A DNA stretch of 64,000 nt, from positions 11,264,001 through 11,328,000 of the forward strand of contig BSBN01001359.1 of assembly GCA_027924645.1 (NCBI GenBank). The letters are read 5' to 3'. Shown here piece after piece: positions 34,855 through 46,300 of the stretch. The notes under the pieces were generated by a model, which was given only the letters and a program-made list of their open reading frames with translations, did not search any database and had not been told where the DNA came from. The position numbers and the translations under genes were made by a program. Position 1 is the first letter of the stretch; the number at the start of each line of letters is the position of its first letter. The DNA comes from Cunninghamia lanceolata. Lineage: Eukaryota; Streptophyta; Pinopsida; Cupressales; Cupressaceae.

Positions 34855-36393
34855 GATGGCCAACATGGGGGTGATATTGTAAAAATTGAACATTCCTCCC
34901 TAGATGAATTCAAACACAATCCTACGGTGTGGCACATTATCTAGGAGGCTGAAGTGGCTTCCTTCCTGGAAGCTCTGATTGGCCATGACAAGAACCTCTC
35001 CAGATAATTCGTGGAATCTTGGGACAATAGTTAGGTTCGCGTGGGGGGCATTGGGTTTGAGGTGTTGGAGGAAGTTATTGGACAGGCCATTGGAATGCCT
35101 ACTAGAGGAAAGAAGCACTACCAATGGAGCAAAGTACCAGACTCGAAGAGCATGGGGTTATTTTTTAAGGAAGGTGAAGCCATAATCAAGCTCGAGGGAG
35201 GATTCAAAAGGGAGAAGTTGCCCTCCCTATGGGACTAGGTTTGTCTTATGCTTATGAGATACTTCACCCTTGAGGGTCATTTTAGGGTTTACTACCATTA
35301 TCATTTTACTTTACTAAATCATTTTAGGCACAACTTGGAGTTAAGCTTCCTGTTCTTTCTGTTGTCATCCTTGGAAAGCTCTATCTGGTCTGCCAAAGAT
35401 ATCCAAACCAAGAACCCTAGTTCCACGGTTATTCCCCTGCACTAGGGACTCATTCTTTGGTTCTACTACTTTCATTTATATTTGTGTCCTCCCAAACAGA
35501 TTAAGGTTAGCCTTCTTGAAGAATCCCCTCTAGTTCTAGCCACTGTTGACCCCAGTTCTAAGAGCAAGGGCAAAAAATCCATCGAGGCCCCCAAAATCAT
35601 GACCCCCTCCCCCAGTGGCCCTGATGAGGGGCCTAGAATCGAAGAATTCTATGATTCCCCACCTATTGGTACCCCTATCCCCAAGTCGGGCTCTAAGACA
35701 AAAAGTAAAGCCACAGCCAAAAATTCCAAAAAAAAGAATAAATCCTTGACCTAAGATATGAAGAAGGATGTTGTTGTTGTGGGGAAAAGGGAGTTGGATG
35801 TAGAGGAGGAGGAGGAAATTTAGCTACACAAAAGGCCAAAATTAGGAAGGTAGAAGTTTAAAAGGAAGTGGTTGCTTTGAAGTTTATTGATCTGGGGACT
35901 ATTGCTAAATAGGGGGAAGGTGGAGATTCAGGTGCTTCTGGTAACCCTATGCAAGGTGTTAGAAGATCAAGTCAGATAGCTGGCATACCTTCTACCACTT
36001 TGCAAGGTGTGGAACTATTAGGGGATTCTGAATTTGTTGAAGATACTTTGGGTGAAGAGGAAGAGGGGACTAGCCACTTTCCTAAGCTGAATTTACCTTA
36101 CTCTGATGATGAGGAGGAAGTCCAGGAACATAAAAGTGATAAAGGGGGTTGCTCACTATGTACCAAAATGGCCAAAGATGTTGTTGATCTCAAAGACAAG
36201 ATGGAGAAGATTTAGAAGAAGTGGTGGGTTATGTCAGAATTCGCTGCAAAAGCTCTACACCGTGCGACCTCTGTGTTCTCTACTGTCAAATATTTTGACG
36301 ATAAGCTTAAGGGAATTAGAGTTGATAGTCTGGGGGATTACAAGGACATGCTTAAGTTCCTGTCTAAGTACAAGATTAATGAGAATCCATAGC
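34855..36393 (+). pseudogene. Third reading frame of the LINE, unknown function
   Basis: It lies downstream of RNase H and upstream of the LINE 3' end. A globular half (34855-35460) reads VKIEHSSLDEFKHNPTVW, EAEVASFLEALIGHDKN, then GGIGFEVLEEVIGQAIGMP and VCLMLMRYFTLEG. A Pro/Ser/Lys-rich and then acidic half follows (35482-36393), with one frameshift between 35754 and 35949 and a short helical end (EFAAKALHR...YKDMLKFLSKY). Stops at 34942, 35005 and 35032 are each a C-to-T change from Gln. The globular part is reminiscent of plant transposon-associated domains (such as the one called putative plant transposon protein), but this is a weak resemblance. ORF1 and ORF2 already supply the usual L1 functions. 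Confidence 0.6.
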
Positions 36394-36670
36394 TGGTTTC
36401 TGGGTCTTTTGTTGTTTTTCATTATAGTCTGATCATTTTTTGGTTGTTATTTTTCAACTGTTTATGAACCGTTAATGTGTTGTTTACATCTTTTATGTGG
36501 CCTTGCTTAGCCCTTGGGGCCATTTTGTAAAGGGATCTGGACCCTCTTTTCCAGCTGACTTAATAAAAAACAAGTGTGAATAGGTCCTAACTAATAACTA
36601 GTTAGATAATGTCCCATGTTCACACTATAAAGGGGAAATCAGATAGGAAATACCCTCATTCAGACCAACA

Positions 36671-39255
36671 CCCCCCTTAAGTGCAACTTAGGGAGAATTA
36701 GAAAGTGTGCAAAGATGCAAATATGGATGATGGATGGGTCTTGACTACAAGGCCATGTTAGGTACCCATTTACAAAAGATCTCTCACAAATGGAGTAAAC
36801 TATGAGAAAAACTTCTAGGAAAAAACCTTTCTCCAAAAAAGAGAAAACAAGAAAGTCAAAGAAGGAAGGGGGACTCAACATGAACCCCCAAGGACTACTT
36901 ATATCACCAATATATAATACATAACCCCCCCATAGGATAGAAAGAGTGATATGATAGATCCCCTCCATAAAGAAGTAGCTCATGTGCTAATGGTGAATTC
37001 CTGAAGACAAAAAACAATCCATTGCATGCAAACAATATTTCTCTCCTTGGGAAGAAACAAGTCCAATGGTGGATGTAAAAGAAACTCCCATAATCTAGAA
37101 GAAAAGAGAATCTGAATCAATATGTGTGTCTTAGAATACAACTCTAGTATCCTCATGCTAGAAAAACATGTCCTCCAAAATAAGAACTGAATTCCCAATC
37201 AAATAATTTGGACTAGGAAAGGAAAGATACTGAACTGCATTTAAAAACACTGAAGATGTGATGGCATCATTTCCATCAAAGAGGAGAGATAATGCTTCAA
37301 GTGTGTCCTCCAAATCTAAAATGTGATACTCCATAAACAAGGATGACATGTCTGCAAGATAAAAGTCCCAATGAGGTGGATCAAGAAGGCTAATGTGATC
37401 CTATTGCAAATAATCAACTGAAGAAATAGGTGATGGAGATATGATCTCAATAGAAGGAGAAGGAGGAGCAAGAGAAGTCTCTATGTCATCACAACGATCA
37501 AGACCTACTATATATTCAATCTCCTCTTCTATATCATCATCAAAGGGTATATTATCTACATCATCAATGGGTAGAAGACTATCCAAAATAGGATCATCAG
37601 AGAATGGAGAGTGATGTGTGTCTCCATAGATCTCCCAAATCTTCATCCAAAGAGTGTGTGGGTACTCAACATGTGAAATAGAACACATAATGTCAAAATC
37701 AACACTGTAACAAATCAATCAAAGGACATGATCATTTATAATATCCCATGCATATTTCTTCTTAGGTATATCTAGTTTAGGTATGAGTCCATAAAGATAA
37801 GACAAAATATTGAGCCACCTACAATGTGTGAGGATGCTTTTTTGCCAAGACTTTAATTGTCCTTATTTAGGTTTACCACATAAGGACCGGATGAGTAGAA
37901 AAACTCATGATATCTCATCAAATGATTAGAGATCGAAACTCACAAGATTACCGCCCAATTTCACTCAATCATGAGAACCCCCTAGCAATATATGATTTTG
38001 GCACAATATACTTAGTGCGATTAAAATTTCCATTGGACAAAATTAGCAAAGTGGTCTTGATCTTAGTACAATTCAAATGTCAAATTAGGCCTCAAAATGA
38101 AATTATAATTTTTAATGCAAAAATAGATCAATTTGATTATAGATTTGAGAAGTACTAGAAAATTATGCACTTAAAAAAATCACCAAAAAATGTTACCGTA
38201 TGAGCCCAAACAGAGTCCTCGAAGTTCCCAAAATGAGAACTGCTCACCAACATATGTGGAAATATGCAATTTCTAGAAAAAATAGGAATCAAAATAAAAA
38301 ATTGATTGCACCACTATGAAGCCTGCAAAATTCTAGCCCAAATAAAAAAATTGGCTCAAAAAAGGAGCCAAAATGACTAAGAAATAAGCCTATGAAGTTG
38401 AACTACCAAAACCAAAAACTCAAATGGAGTAGGGGGCTATATTAGGGGAAAAAATTTATGGTCACTATTGAATCATGATGACATCATCATCACGGTGATG
38501 GAATATTCTATTCACTGACATAATATACACTATTGAACCTAAAACTGCTAGTTGTTTCATCAAAACCACTTTTTAGATCGCCAAATCATTATTTTTGCAC
38601 TAAAATCACCTTTCTCTGGATAGAAAACCAGTTTTGGGCAGAAGTAGGTGGTTTTTCAATGGCTAGAAATCTATTTTTAGAGGTTTTGGGGGAATATACC
38701 CTAGATTCACAAAGATTTTTAATGCCACTGGTGGTTTACTATCGGCTAATGGTTTTATATACCATTGGAGGTCTTGTCTATTCACTGATTAGAGGATGTA
38801 TGGGGGGCCCATGCCATGTGGCACTCCCTTACTAGTTTTTATACTTTCTAGTACCGTAAGTACCCTACAAACTAACATAGTATCTATGACCTAGTATTTG
38901 AGAAAACCACAGAATAAACAATTTAACTAGCAGTTAATGAAAATGACCGGAAAATAAATTATATACATAGCATATCTAGTGACATTGATGGATTCTACTA
39001 ATGCAAGTCTGTATAGAATATTCTACAACTGTATGATGGTATGGATCCATATGGATTTTACCACCGACTTTTTCCCATGCCCTAGCAAAAAAGGCCATAA
39101 ATTTTCTGACACTAAAATATGAAATGTTTTATTTCAAAATTCATCTATTAGGCCTTTTAGAATCAATGTTAGGGTTTGTTTTGGCCATAAATGCACCCAA
39201 CAAAAGTTCATGCCTAATTATCTCCTAGATTTGAAAAGAGACTTGTAGATCTAAA
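36671..39255 (-). pseudogene. Internal region of minus-strand LTR element, decayed gag-like frame
   Basis: Minus-strand frames at 37718-37401, 37349-37158 and 36983-36660 are in keeping with one degraded acidic protein. It starts with ICYSVDFDIMCSIS and SHVEYPHTLWMKIWEIYG, of the type seen in Copia gag (a Trp-x(2)-L/I...Y pattern), followed by an Asp/Glu/Ser-rich part. The other 1.5 kb (37720-39255) shows nothing recognisable. No zinc knuckle, protease, integrase or RT is present. The gag assignment is tentative. Confidence 0.45.
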
Positions 39256-39267
39256 GCTCTAATACCA

Positions 39268-39620
39268 TGTAAGAGTTGGTATAGAATGCTCTATACCATG
39301 CAAGATTTGGCTATGGAGGTAGCCACCCAATATCTAGGAGCTTAAATGAAAGTAAAAGAGAGACCCAGCATGAAAGAATAACTCTATTCTATCAAAGGAT
39401 GCAAACACACAATATACATGAATGAATAATATTACAATGAGAAGCCCTTGGTTATATAGGCCAAAGTGAAACATAGGACAACATAAGATTATGACAAGTG
39501 TCTTAATCATATGACTTTAGGCATAAAGTGATAAGTATCCTTAGTGTACCCGAAGTATGGCCTACGTAAACTTAACTAGACAAGTGTGAATAAGACATAA
39601 TGTGGAACTAGTTAGGTAAT
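39268..39620 (-). repeat. 5' LTR of the interrupted minus-strand element (main part)
   Basis: It begins TGTAAGAG directly beside the primer-binding site and runs to the GTAAT target site at 39616-39620. The remaining piece of this LTR is 44158-44177, beyond the Gypsy-type insertion. Confidence 0.75.
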
Positions 39621-40756
39621 TGGTGCAGGAGCACCTTAGCCACTCTTGGCTATGAGGTTGTCAATAAGGCTCTAGGTGGTGATGCTTAGTCATCAAATTG
39701 GATGTAATAAGGTCAATAATGACCAAGTCATGTATTTTGTGTTTTGTTTGTGTCAATCATGTTGAATAAGGTAGAAAGTTGCTTTGCAACTTAGAAAATC
39801 ATATGCTTTGGAGGTTGTCAAATGGTCTTGTAGTTTGGTTTTCAGTTGTAGATCGATGACAACTACTTGGAATATGTATAAATGCCTCCCCATAGCCCGA
39901 GGACAGGGTTTGGATGTGATTTGAGGAAGAATTTATGGAATAAACTCTATTTTTCTGTTATTTTCTCTGTTTACTCGCTGGTTCAGACCATACCACAACT
40001 CAATACGGCTCTGTCATGGTCTGATATTCATTGAATGTGATAGAGGAATGTGTTAACTATCTTTTTCATTTGATTTGGAGGGATATCATTGAATTTGAAG
40101 GAAGATATATCGGTTCTCTTGAAAACTGACTAAAACCTCGAACTAGGGTTTTGAGGGCTAAACTATGGGCAGTTAGGCCATTCCACTGACCAGAACCCCT
40201 CAAAATTAGTGGAATGGAATTCTATAGGGCAGATTCAATGATTTTGACAGTTGCTAGGGTAGAAGGTGGAGTTTGGGCAGAATCTTGCCAAAGTTAGGCC
40301 CAATAAGACCATGTATTAGGCCAAATAGTAGTACAGTGAGGAAATAGTAAGTTGAAAGTTGTTGCAGAGGGTGGAATTGGGAAAATTGGACCGTTGGTGA
40401 TGTGTGCAAGGGTTCCAAGTTAGTTTGGAAAGTTTGGAGTAGAATTAGCACTAAGTTGTGTAAATGTGGCCTAATTAGGCTTAATTGTAGACTGAAATCT
40501 CTATTTTGGGGCATAGGTTCTGAAACAACCTTACCCTATTCTCTGATATGTTGAGTAAGGTGATAATGGGTATCCAAATCACTTCTTATGTGTTGGGTTT
40601 GGTTCCATTCATGGAATTTAGGTCAGAATAACACCTTGGGAAGGGCTACAAGACTAGTGGTCTAGTAACAAAGGAAGTATCCTTATTCCTTGCTTTCGGT
40701 GAATGGTAATTGGTTGATTGTGATGATAAGAAGATTTTTACACCCCCTCTACATCA
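39621..40756 (+). repeat. 5' LTR of the Gypsy-type element
   Basis: 1136 bp, TGGTGCAGGAGC to CTACATCA. A TATA box (TATAAAT, 39877-39883) and the pyrimidine-rich start region after it are the likely promoter. Minus-strand frames in it (40254-40514) are shadows, repeated in the other LTR. Confidence 0.93.
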
Positions 40757-40759
40757 AAG

Positions 40760-40771
40760 TGGTATCAGAGC
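40760..40771 (+). other. Primer-binding site, tRNA-Met type
   Basis: TGGTATCAGAGC, a perfect match to the common plant initiator-Met site, three bases after the 5' LTR. Confidence 0.93.
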
Positions 40772-40849
40772 ATCAGGGAGTAGGTCTTTTGATTGAAATT
40801 TGTAGGTTTGTGAAGAACAAGGGAGAAGTTGAAGAGACAAGTTGTCAAG

Positions 40850-42976
40850 ATGCCTCCAAAAAACAAAGATATGGCTAAAGAAATGAAGGAGTTGAAGGAT
40901 AGACATGCTAGAGAGATGAGAGAGTTTGAGGAAAGAATTGCAGCCTTGGAGACAAACAAAAGAAGAGATGTGGAAGAGAGTGAGTCAGAGGAAGAAGAAG
41001 ATGAAGGATATGACGATGTAGAAGAAGAATTAGACCCTAAGGATTAGAGAATGGCCAAATTGTTGAAGCTAGTAAAAGAGGACAAACATAAGGTGAAAAT
41101 AGATGTGCAAAAGTATGGAGGAAGTCTCAATGATGAAGAGTTATTGATTGGATTGCAGCTATGGATAACCACTTTGAGTGTGATGATGTTCCTGAGGAGC
41201 AGAGAGTGAAGATTGCAAAGACCAAGCTAATAGGTCATGCTTTGTTATGGTGGGATTTTCTACAATCAGAAAGGAGAAAACAAGGTAAGTCCAAGATTGT
41301 GTCATGGGACAAGATGGTGGCAAAAATCAAAGGCAAGTTCTTACCCAAAGACTATGAAGTTCAAATTGTTTAAAAAGCTTCAAAGTTTAAGACAAAAAGA
41401 AATGGATGTGAAATCATATACTAAGGAATTTTATAAGTTAAGCATGAGATCTAGTCATCATGAGAATGAGGCTAAAAAAGTTGCTAGATATTTGGGTGGT
41501 TTGAGATTGAACATACAAGATGAATTAGTTTTGGCTAACCCTAGAAGTCTAGAGGAATGCTATCAAATGGCAGTTAGAGTTGAGGAGAAAATGAAAAGAA
41601 GGCAAGACAAAGAAGTTAGAGGCAGAGGTCATACATCTAGGGGTAGAGGATCCTTTCCTAATTCAAAACAAATCAATGAGAGTCTAGAAGAGGTGAACAA
41701 AGGTCAAGAGCAATATGATTTCAGAGGTGGATGGAGAGGCACAAGAGGCAGATTTGGAGGAGGTAGGAATTCAAATGTGTTTTCAGGTAGGTGATTCCAT
41801 TGTAATGAATTTGGTCATCCATCCTACAAGTGCCCTAAGAAATTTGGTACTACTTCAAGTGGAGGTGAGAGAAGTGAGAAAAGAGTGCAGATGGTCCAAG
41901 AAGATGATTGTGAGAGTGTGAGTTCTCCAAATGTAGTTGCTACTCCTGAAATAGGGGAAGCATTGATGGTGAGGAAGACCATTCTTAAGGCATCAAAGGA
42001 GAAGGAACCATTGCAACGAAAGACTCTTTTCAAAACCACATGTAAGTGCAAGAACAAGGTATGCAGAGTTGTTATAGACTTAGGTTCTACTGAGAACATG
42101 GTTTCTAGTGAAATGGTTAGTAAACTGAATTTTCAAAAGATTCCTCATGAATTGCCATAGAAGGTGTCCTGGTTGAGTGATAAGCAATCTCTTTTAGTTA
42201 ATGAACAAGCTATTGTTGAATTTCAAATTGGTGAGTATAGGGACAAGGTGGTTTGTGAAATTGTACCCATGGATTGCTGTCATTTACTTTTTGGAAGGCC
42301 TTGGTAGTATGACATGCGTACATTATATGATGGGAGAGTAAATACATATACCATAAACAAGGATAGGCAAACATTTACTTTGACTCCACTTTTTGAAGAT
42401 GATAAAGGTAAGGGTAAAGAGGCTAAGGTGATCATGTGTGGGACAAAGCAATTTGCAAAAGTTGAGAAGGAAGAAGATAAGAGTACTATTGCAGTAGGTG
42501 GGAAGACTGGATCAAGAACAAAGGATGAAATGGTAGTGAATTGGAACACTAATATCTTGGTGGGAACAATGGTGTGTCCCTTGGTTAAGAGCAAGGCTGA
42601 AGAGCAAGTTGGAACTGTAGGTACATTGGCCTATGAGACTGATAAAGCAGAGGGTTTGATGACAGTCATGAAAAGACAGATTGGACAAGAGCCTAAGGAC
42701 AGATACAAGTATGAAGTTGCCATAAAGAAGAAGACAGTTCAGGGAACCTATGGTAATCATTTGTTTGAAGGCATGAAGCCAAGAATATTGTTAGATTTTG
42801 GTCAGGGGATAGTTAGTAGACAACATTCAGGTCTGATTCCAAAGAATGAGTCATGTTCAAGTGCAAACAAGGGCAAGGATGCAGGGTATGATGCAAGGGA
42901 ACAATATTTGATTCCATGGAGCAAGTTTCTAGTCCAGAGAGCATGTGGAAGACAAGGAGGAAATGAGACAAGATAG
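40850..42976 (+). pseudogene. Gag-protease polyprotein of the Gypsy-type element, pol deleted
   Basis: It starts MPPKNKDMAKEMKELKD with a coiled, acidic N-terminus. The retrotransposon gag domain spans 41100-41570 (MDNHFECDDVPEEQRVKIA, then HALLWWDFL, FKKLQSLRQ and KSYTKEFYKL) with two frameshifts. An RG-rich segment precedes a CCHC knuckle (FHCNEFGHPSYKCP, about 41795) whose first Cys is replaced by a TGA stop. The protease-like segment VVIDLGSTENMVS (about 42070) has Leu where the active-site D-S/T/G-G usually has Ser or Thr. LLFGRPW and a tail with no RT follow, so pol has been deleted. The 220-codon C-terminus (42314-42976) is Lys/Glu-rich and unrecognised. Confidence 0.87.
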
Positions 42977-43015
42977 TACTCATGTGACATGAGTCATTTT
43001 TTTAGGGGGGTTGTA

Positions 43016-44152
43016 TGGTGCCGGAGCACCTTAGCCACTCTTGGCTATGAGGTTGTCAATAAGGCTCTAGGTGGTTATGCTTAGTCATCAAATTGGATGT
43101 AATAAGGTCAATAATGACCAAGTCATGTATTTTGTGTTTTGTTTGTGTCAATCATGTTGAATAAGGTAGAAAGTTGCTTTGCAACTTAGAAAATCATATG
43201 CTTGGGAGGTTGTCAAACGGTCTTGTAGTTTGGTTTTCAGTTGTAGATCGATGAAAACTACTTGGAACATGTATAAATGCCTCCCCATACCCCGAGGATA
43301 GGGGTTGGATGTGATTTGAGGAAGAATTTCTGGAATAAACTTTATTTTTCTGCTATTTTCTTTGTTTACTCGTTGGTTCAGACCGTACCATGACTCAGTA
43401 CGGCTCTATCATGGTCTAATAGTCATTGAATGTGATAGTGGAATGTGTCAACTATCTTTTTCATTTGATTTGGAGGGATATCATTTAATTTGAAGCAAGA
43501 TATATCGGTTCTCCTGAAAACTGACTAAAACCCTGAACTAGGGTTTTGAGGGCTAAACTATGGGTAGTTAGGCCATTCCACCAACCAAAACCCCTCAAAA
43601 TTGGTGGAATGGAATGTTGTAGGGTAGATTCAATGATTTTGACAGTTGATAGGGTAGAAGGTGGAGTTTGGGCAGAATCTTGCCAAAATTAGGCCCAATA
43701 AGACCATGTATTAGGCCAAATAGTAGTACAGTGAGGAAATAGTAAGTTAAAAGTTGTTGCAGAGGGTGGAATTGATAAAATTGGACCATTGGTGCTGTGT
43801 GCAATGGTTCCAAGTTATTTTTGAAATTTTGGAGTAGAATTAGCACTAAGTTGTGTAAATGTGGCCTAATTAGGCCTAATTGCAGATTGAAAATCTATGT
43901 TTTGGGGCATAGGTTCTGAAACAACCTTACCCTGTTCTCTGATATTTTGAGTAAGGTGATAATGGGTATCCAAATCACTTCTTATGTGTTGGGTTTGGTT
44001 CCATTCATGGAATTTAGGTCAGAAAAACACCTTGGGAAGGGCTACAAGACTAGTGGTCTAGTAACAAAGGAAGTACCCTTAGTCCTTGCTTTCGGTGAAT
44101 GGTAATTGGTTGATTGTGATGATAAGAAGATTTTGACACCCCCTCTGCATCA
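43016..44152 (+). repeat. 3' LTR of the Gypsy-type element
   Basis: 1137 bp, TGGTGCCGGAGC to CTGCATCA, preceded by the polypurine tract and followed by GTAAT. It carries the same features as the 5' copy. Confidence 0.93.
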
Positions 44153-44212
44153 GTAATATACCCCATTCACACCAACACTAATGATGTGTTAGCAAAGGTT
44201 TCATCTCCTTAA

Positions 44213-46300
44213 ATGAAAAGATCTTATGAAGAGGTGACCCCTCCGTATCAAGAGTCACCCTTCATGCCATTTAAAGCAAGAATAATCTCTCCAAAAGATA
44301 TATTTAATGGACCCTTTTGGATGAAGGAAGAGGCAAGGAGAAGAGAATTTGTGATTTTATTTTTTGACTTTGAGTTGCATATAGATAAAGGAAAAGTGAG
44401 GAATCTAGTAAAATATTAGGAGGCTATAAAGTGTGGCAAGAGTGCCAAGAATTTGAAGGAAAAGAGGCCCAAGGAACCAAGGGAAAATAAAGAAGGCAGA
44501 AGAAAGAGTGACAGAGAATCTTCATAAAATACTAACAAATGAGACACATTTGTCACTCCAAGAATGGAATAGAACTAGATTAAGATACCCATCTTTGGTA
44601 AAGACACCAAGGAAGCTATCAATCACATGTGTGTCCTTGATCTACCTAGAAAATGAATGGAGTTAGGGATAGCTAGAAAAAAGATTTATGAATTTTTTAG
44701 CACTCTAAGAGATGAAGCCCTTAAGTTGTATATTAAAGAGTGCCCCTTGTATGACAAAGAGTGGGTCGCATTGAAGGAAGAATTCTTAACAAATTTCTAC
44801 TCTCTTGGGTACCATCAAAGAGTGTAAGTAAAATGAGAGAAACAATTCAAAGGAAGGGAGAATCAATAAGAGAGTTCGATTAGAGATTTTAAGAAGTGGT
44901 GAGGATATTAGAAGATCCACTCATTGAAAAATAATGTGTGGAATGGTTTGTATCTAGATTATTGCTTGATATTAGAACATGTCTAGATGGCAAAATTCTT
45001 AACACCTACTTAGAAGTAGTAGAGTTGGATTGAAACATTGAATCCTAGTCTTGGAGAAGGAAAATGAGAAAAATGAGAGTGAAGAAATAGAGAAATTAAG
45101 ATTGGAATTAGAACAATAGCAAGAAATTATAAGAAAGGGAGACACTCAAATGGAGATATCACCTATTTGTAAGAGGAAATTTTGGTGTACATACTATTCA
45201 AATAAAGGTCATTTGAGGATTGAATGTCTAGTGTTGGAAGGTAAGAAAATAGTTATAACATTAAGAGTATACTTTGCAGAACCTCATAGAAAGTTAAAGA
45301 GTGTTATTTTTGGTATTTGTAGATAATAGGATGATCAATAAACTAGTGATTACCCATCCCTAAGGTTCAGGCTATGAGAAGATCATGAATCATGGTGCAA
45401 CCACCAAAGTGAAGAGAATGAGCCCATGTATAGAAAGAAACAAGAAAAAGAGAAATGGAAAATAGACCTTTCCAAACCTAGGACCATGGCTACCACCAAC
45501 CGCAATGGAGATCAATTCAAAGGATGATCAATAAAATATAACAAGTAGTACCTTAGATCCAAAGTGGAAATATATGAGGACATGGTAGGGGAATAGGTCA
45601 AGGACAAAGAAAAAGAGATGATGTTACATCGTTCTAGTGTGGTGAATTAGGTCATTACACCAATTAATATAGAGGAGAAACAAAGGCTTTTATGTTGATT
45701 TTGCACATGATTCATTCAATTGTCCTAGAGTGGTATATTATTACAAAAATGGCTAGGAACTTACCAAGAGTGAGGAAGGGCCAAATGCTATAAAGGGAAT
45801 GAAAGTAATAATTATATTTCTAAAAGAGAATCCCTTGAACCCCAAAAGATTCCAAAGGATAGATACCAAAGTAATAATGTCCAACTATTTTGTTAGTGTT
45901 GACCATGCAAAATGGACAACCAAGATGTACACTCCTAAAACCCATGTAGTCAAGGATGGACATGGGAATAATTTTTTTACTATGGATAAGGAATTATTTT
46001 AGAAAATATTTCATCTTGATCCCAATGCAAAGGATACATTGAGCCTACAAACATCAACTACTAATTACAACAAAAAATGATCAAATTATAGGGCACAATG
46101 GTTTCCCAATTACAAAATAAAGAAAGTAGATTGAGAGTTGGAACCAATACCTAATGATGTGTTTGTGCCCCTAGATGTGGAGACATTTGAAGATTACTTT
46201 AGGGGCACTTATCAAGCTATCTATTGAGTCACGGGGATTGACTTCCAACCTAGGATACCTAAAGGATCCATGGTACTAACATCTAACTAAAAGAATAAAA
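44213..46300 (+). pseudogene. Degenerate retrotransposon gag-like region
   Basis: Scattered plus-strand pieces look like an old gag. FFSTLRDEALKLYIKECP and WVALKEEFLTNFYSLGYHQRV (44690-44825) resemble a gag core. Two remnant knuckles occur at about 45180 (GHLRIEC, with Cys changed to Tyr in the first half) and 45640 (CGELGHYTN). 45799-46002 and DVPLDVETFEDYF-like pieces follow. Many stops and shifts break it, and no LTR could be paired to it. Confidence 0.5.

Larger units (their letters stand above)
23083..36570 (+). mobile_element. L1-type LINE, split by a Copia-like element
   Basis: A non-LTR retrotransposon on the plus strand with ORF1 (23112-24512), ORF2 (24577-27626 and 33159-34314) and an unusual third reading frame (34855-36393). 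It ends in an oligo-A tail after CTGACTTAATAAAAAA at 36570. The Copia-like element at 27628-33153 sits inside ORF2; removing it and one copy of its CACTT target duplication restores the ORF2 frame without a gap. GTGTGAATAGGTC occurs on both sides (about 23003 and 36574), but both flanks are themselves LTR sequence, so it is not secure as a target-site duplication. All frames have stops. Confidence 0.88.
39616..44157 (+). mobile_element. Ty3/Gypsy-type LTR element, gag-protease only, TSD GTAAT
   Basis: GTAAT flanks both ends (39616-39620 and 44153-44157). The LTRs are 39621-40756 and 43016-44152, both starting TGGTGC and ending CA. The primer-binding site is at 40760, and a polypurine tract (AGGGGGG) at about 43004 precedes the right LTR. 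The 2.2-kb internal region encodes gag, a knuckle and a retropepsin-like segment, then runs into a non-pol C-terminus; RT, RNase H and integrase are absent. The LTRs are still very similar by eye, so this is among the younger insertions. Confidence 0.93.
36571..44177 (-). mobile_element. LTR retrotransposon on minus strand, interrupted twice
   Basis: The left (3') LTR end is 36571-36670 (ending ACCAACA), followed by a polypurine tract CCCCCCTTAAG (36671, read CTTAAGGGGGG on the element strand). The internal region is 36671-39255, the primer-binding site GCTCTAATACCA (39256-39267) is on the minus strand, and the right (5') LTR starts TGTAAGAG at 39268. That LTR is split by the Gypsy-type element at 39621-44152 and finishes ATACCCC...ACCAACA at 44177. 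The LINE abuts the left LTR. With only 2.6 kb between LTRs and no pol, it is non-autonomous. Confidence 0.72.

Noticed and set aside
23003..36590. GTGTGAATAGGTC on both sides of the LINE as its target-site duplication
   Set aside because: Both flanks are LTR-like and remain alignable beyond these 13 bases, so the match may be shared ancestry of the LTR and not a duplication made by the LINE.
40760..40771. tRNA-like matches at primer-binding sites (also 15639, 33081, 57698)
   Set aside because: Each is only 12-14 bases complementary to a tRNA 3' end and cannot fold as a tRNA gene.
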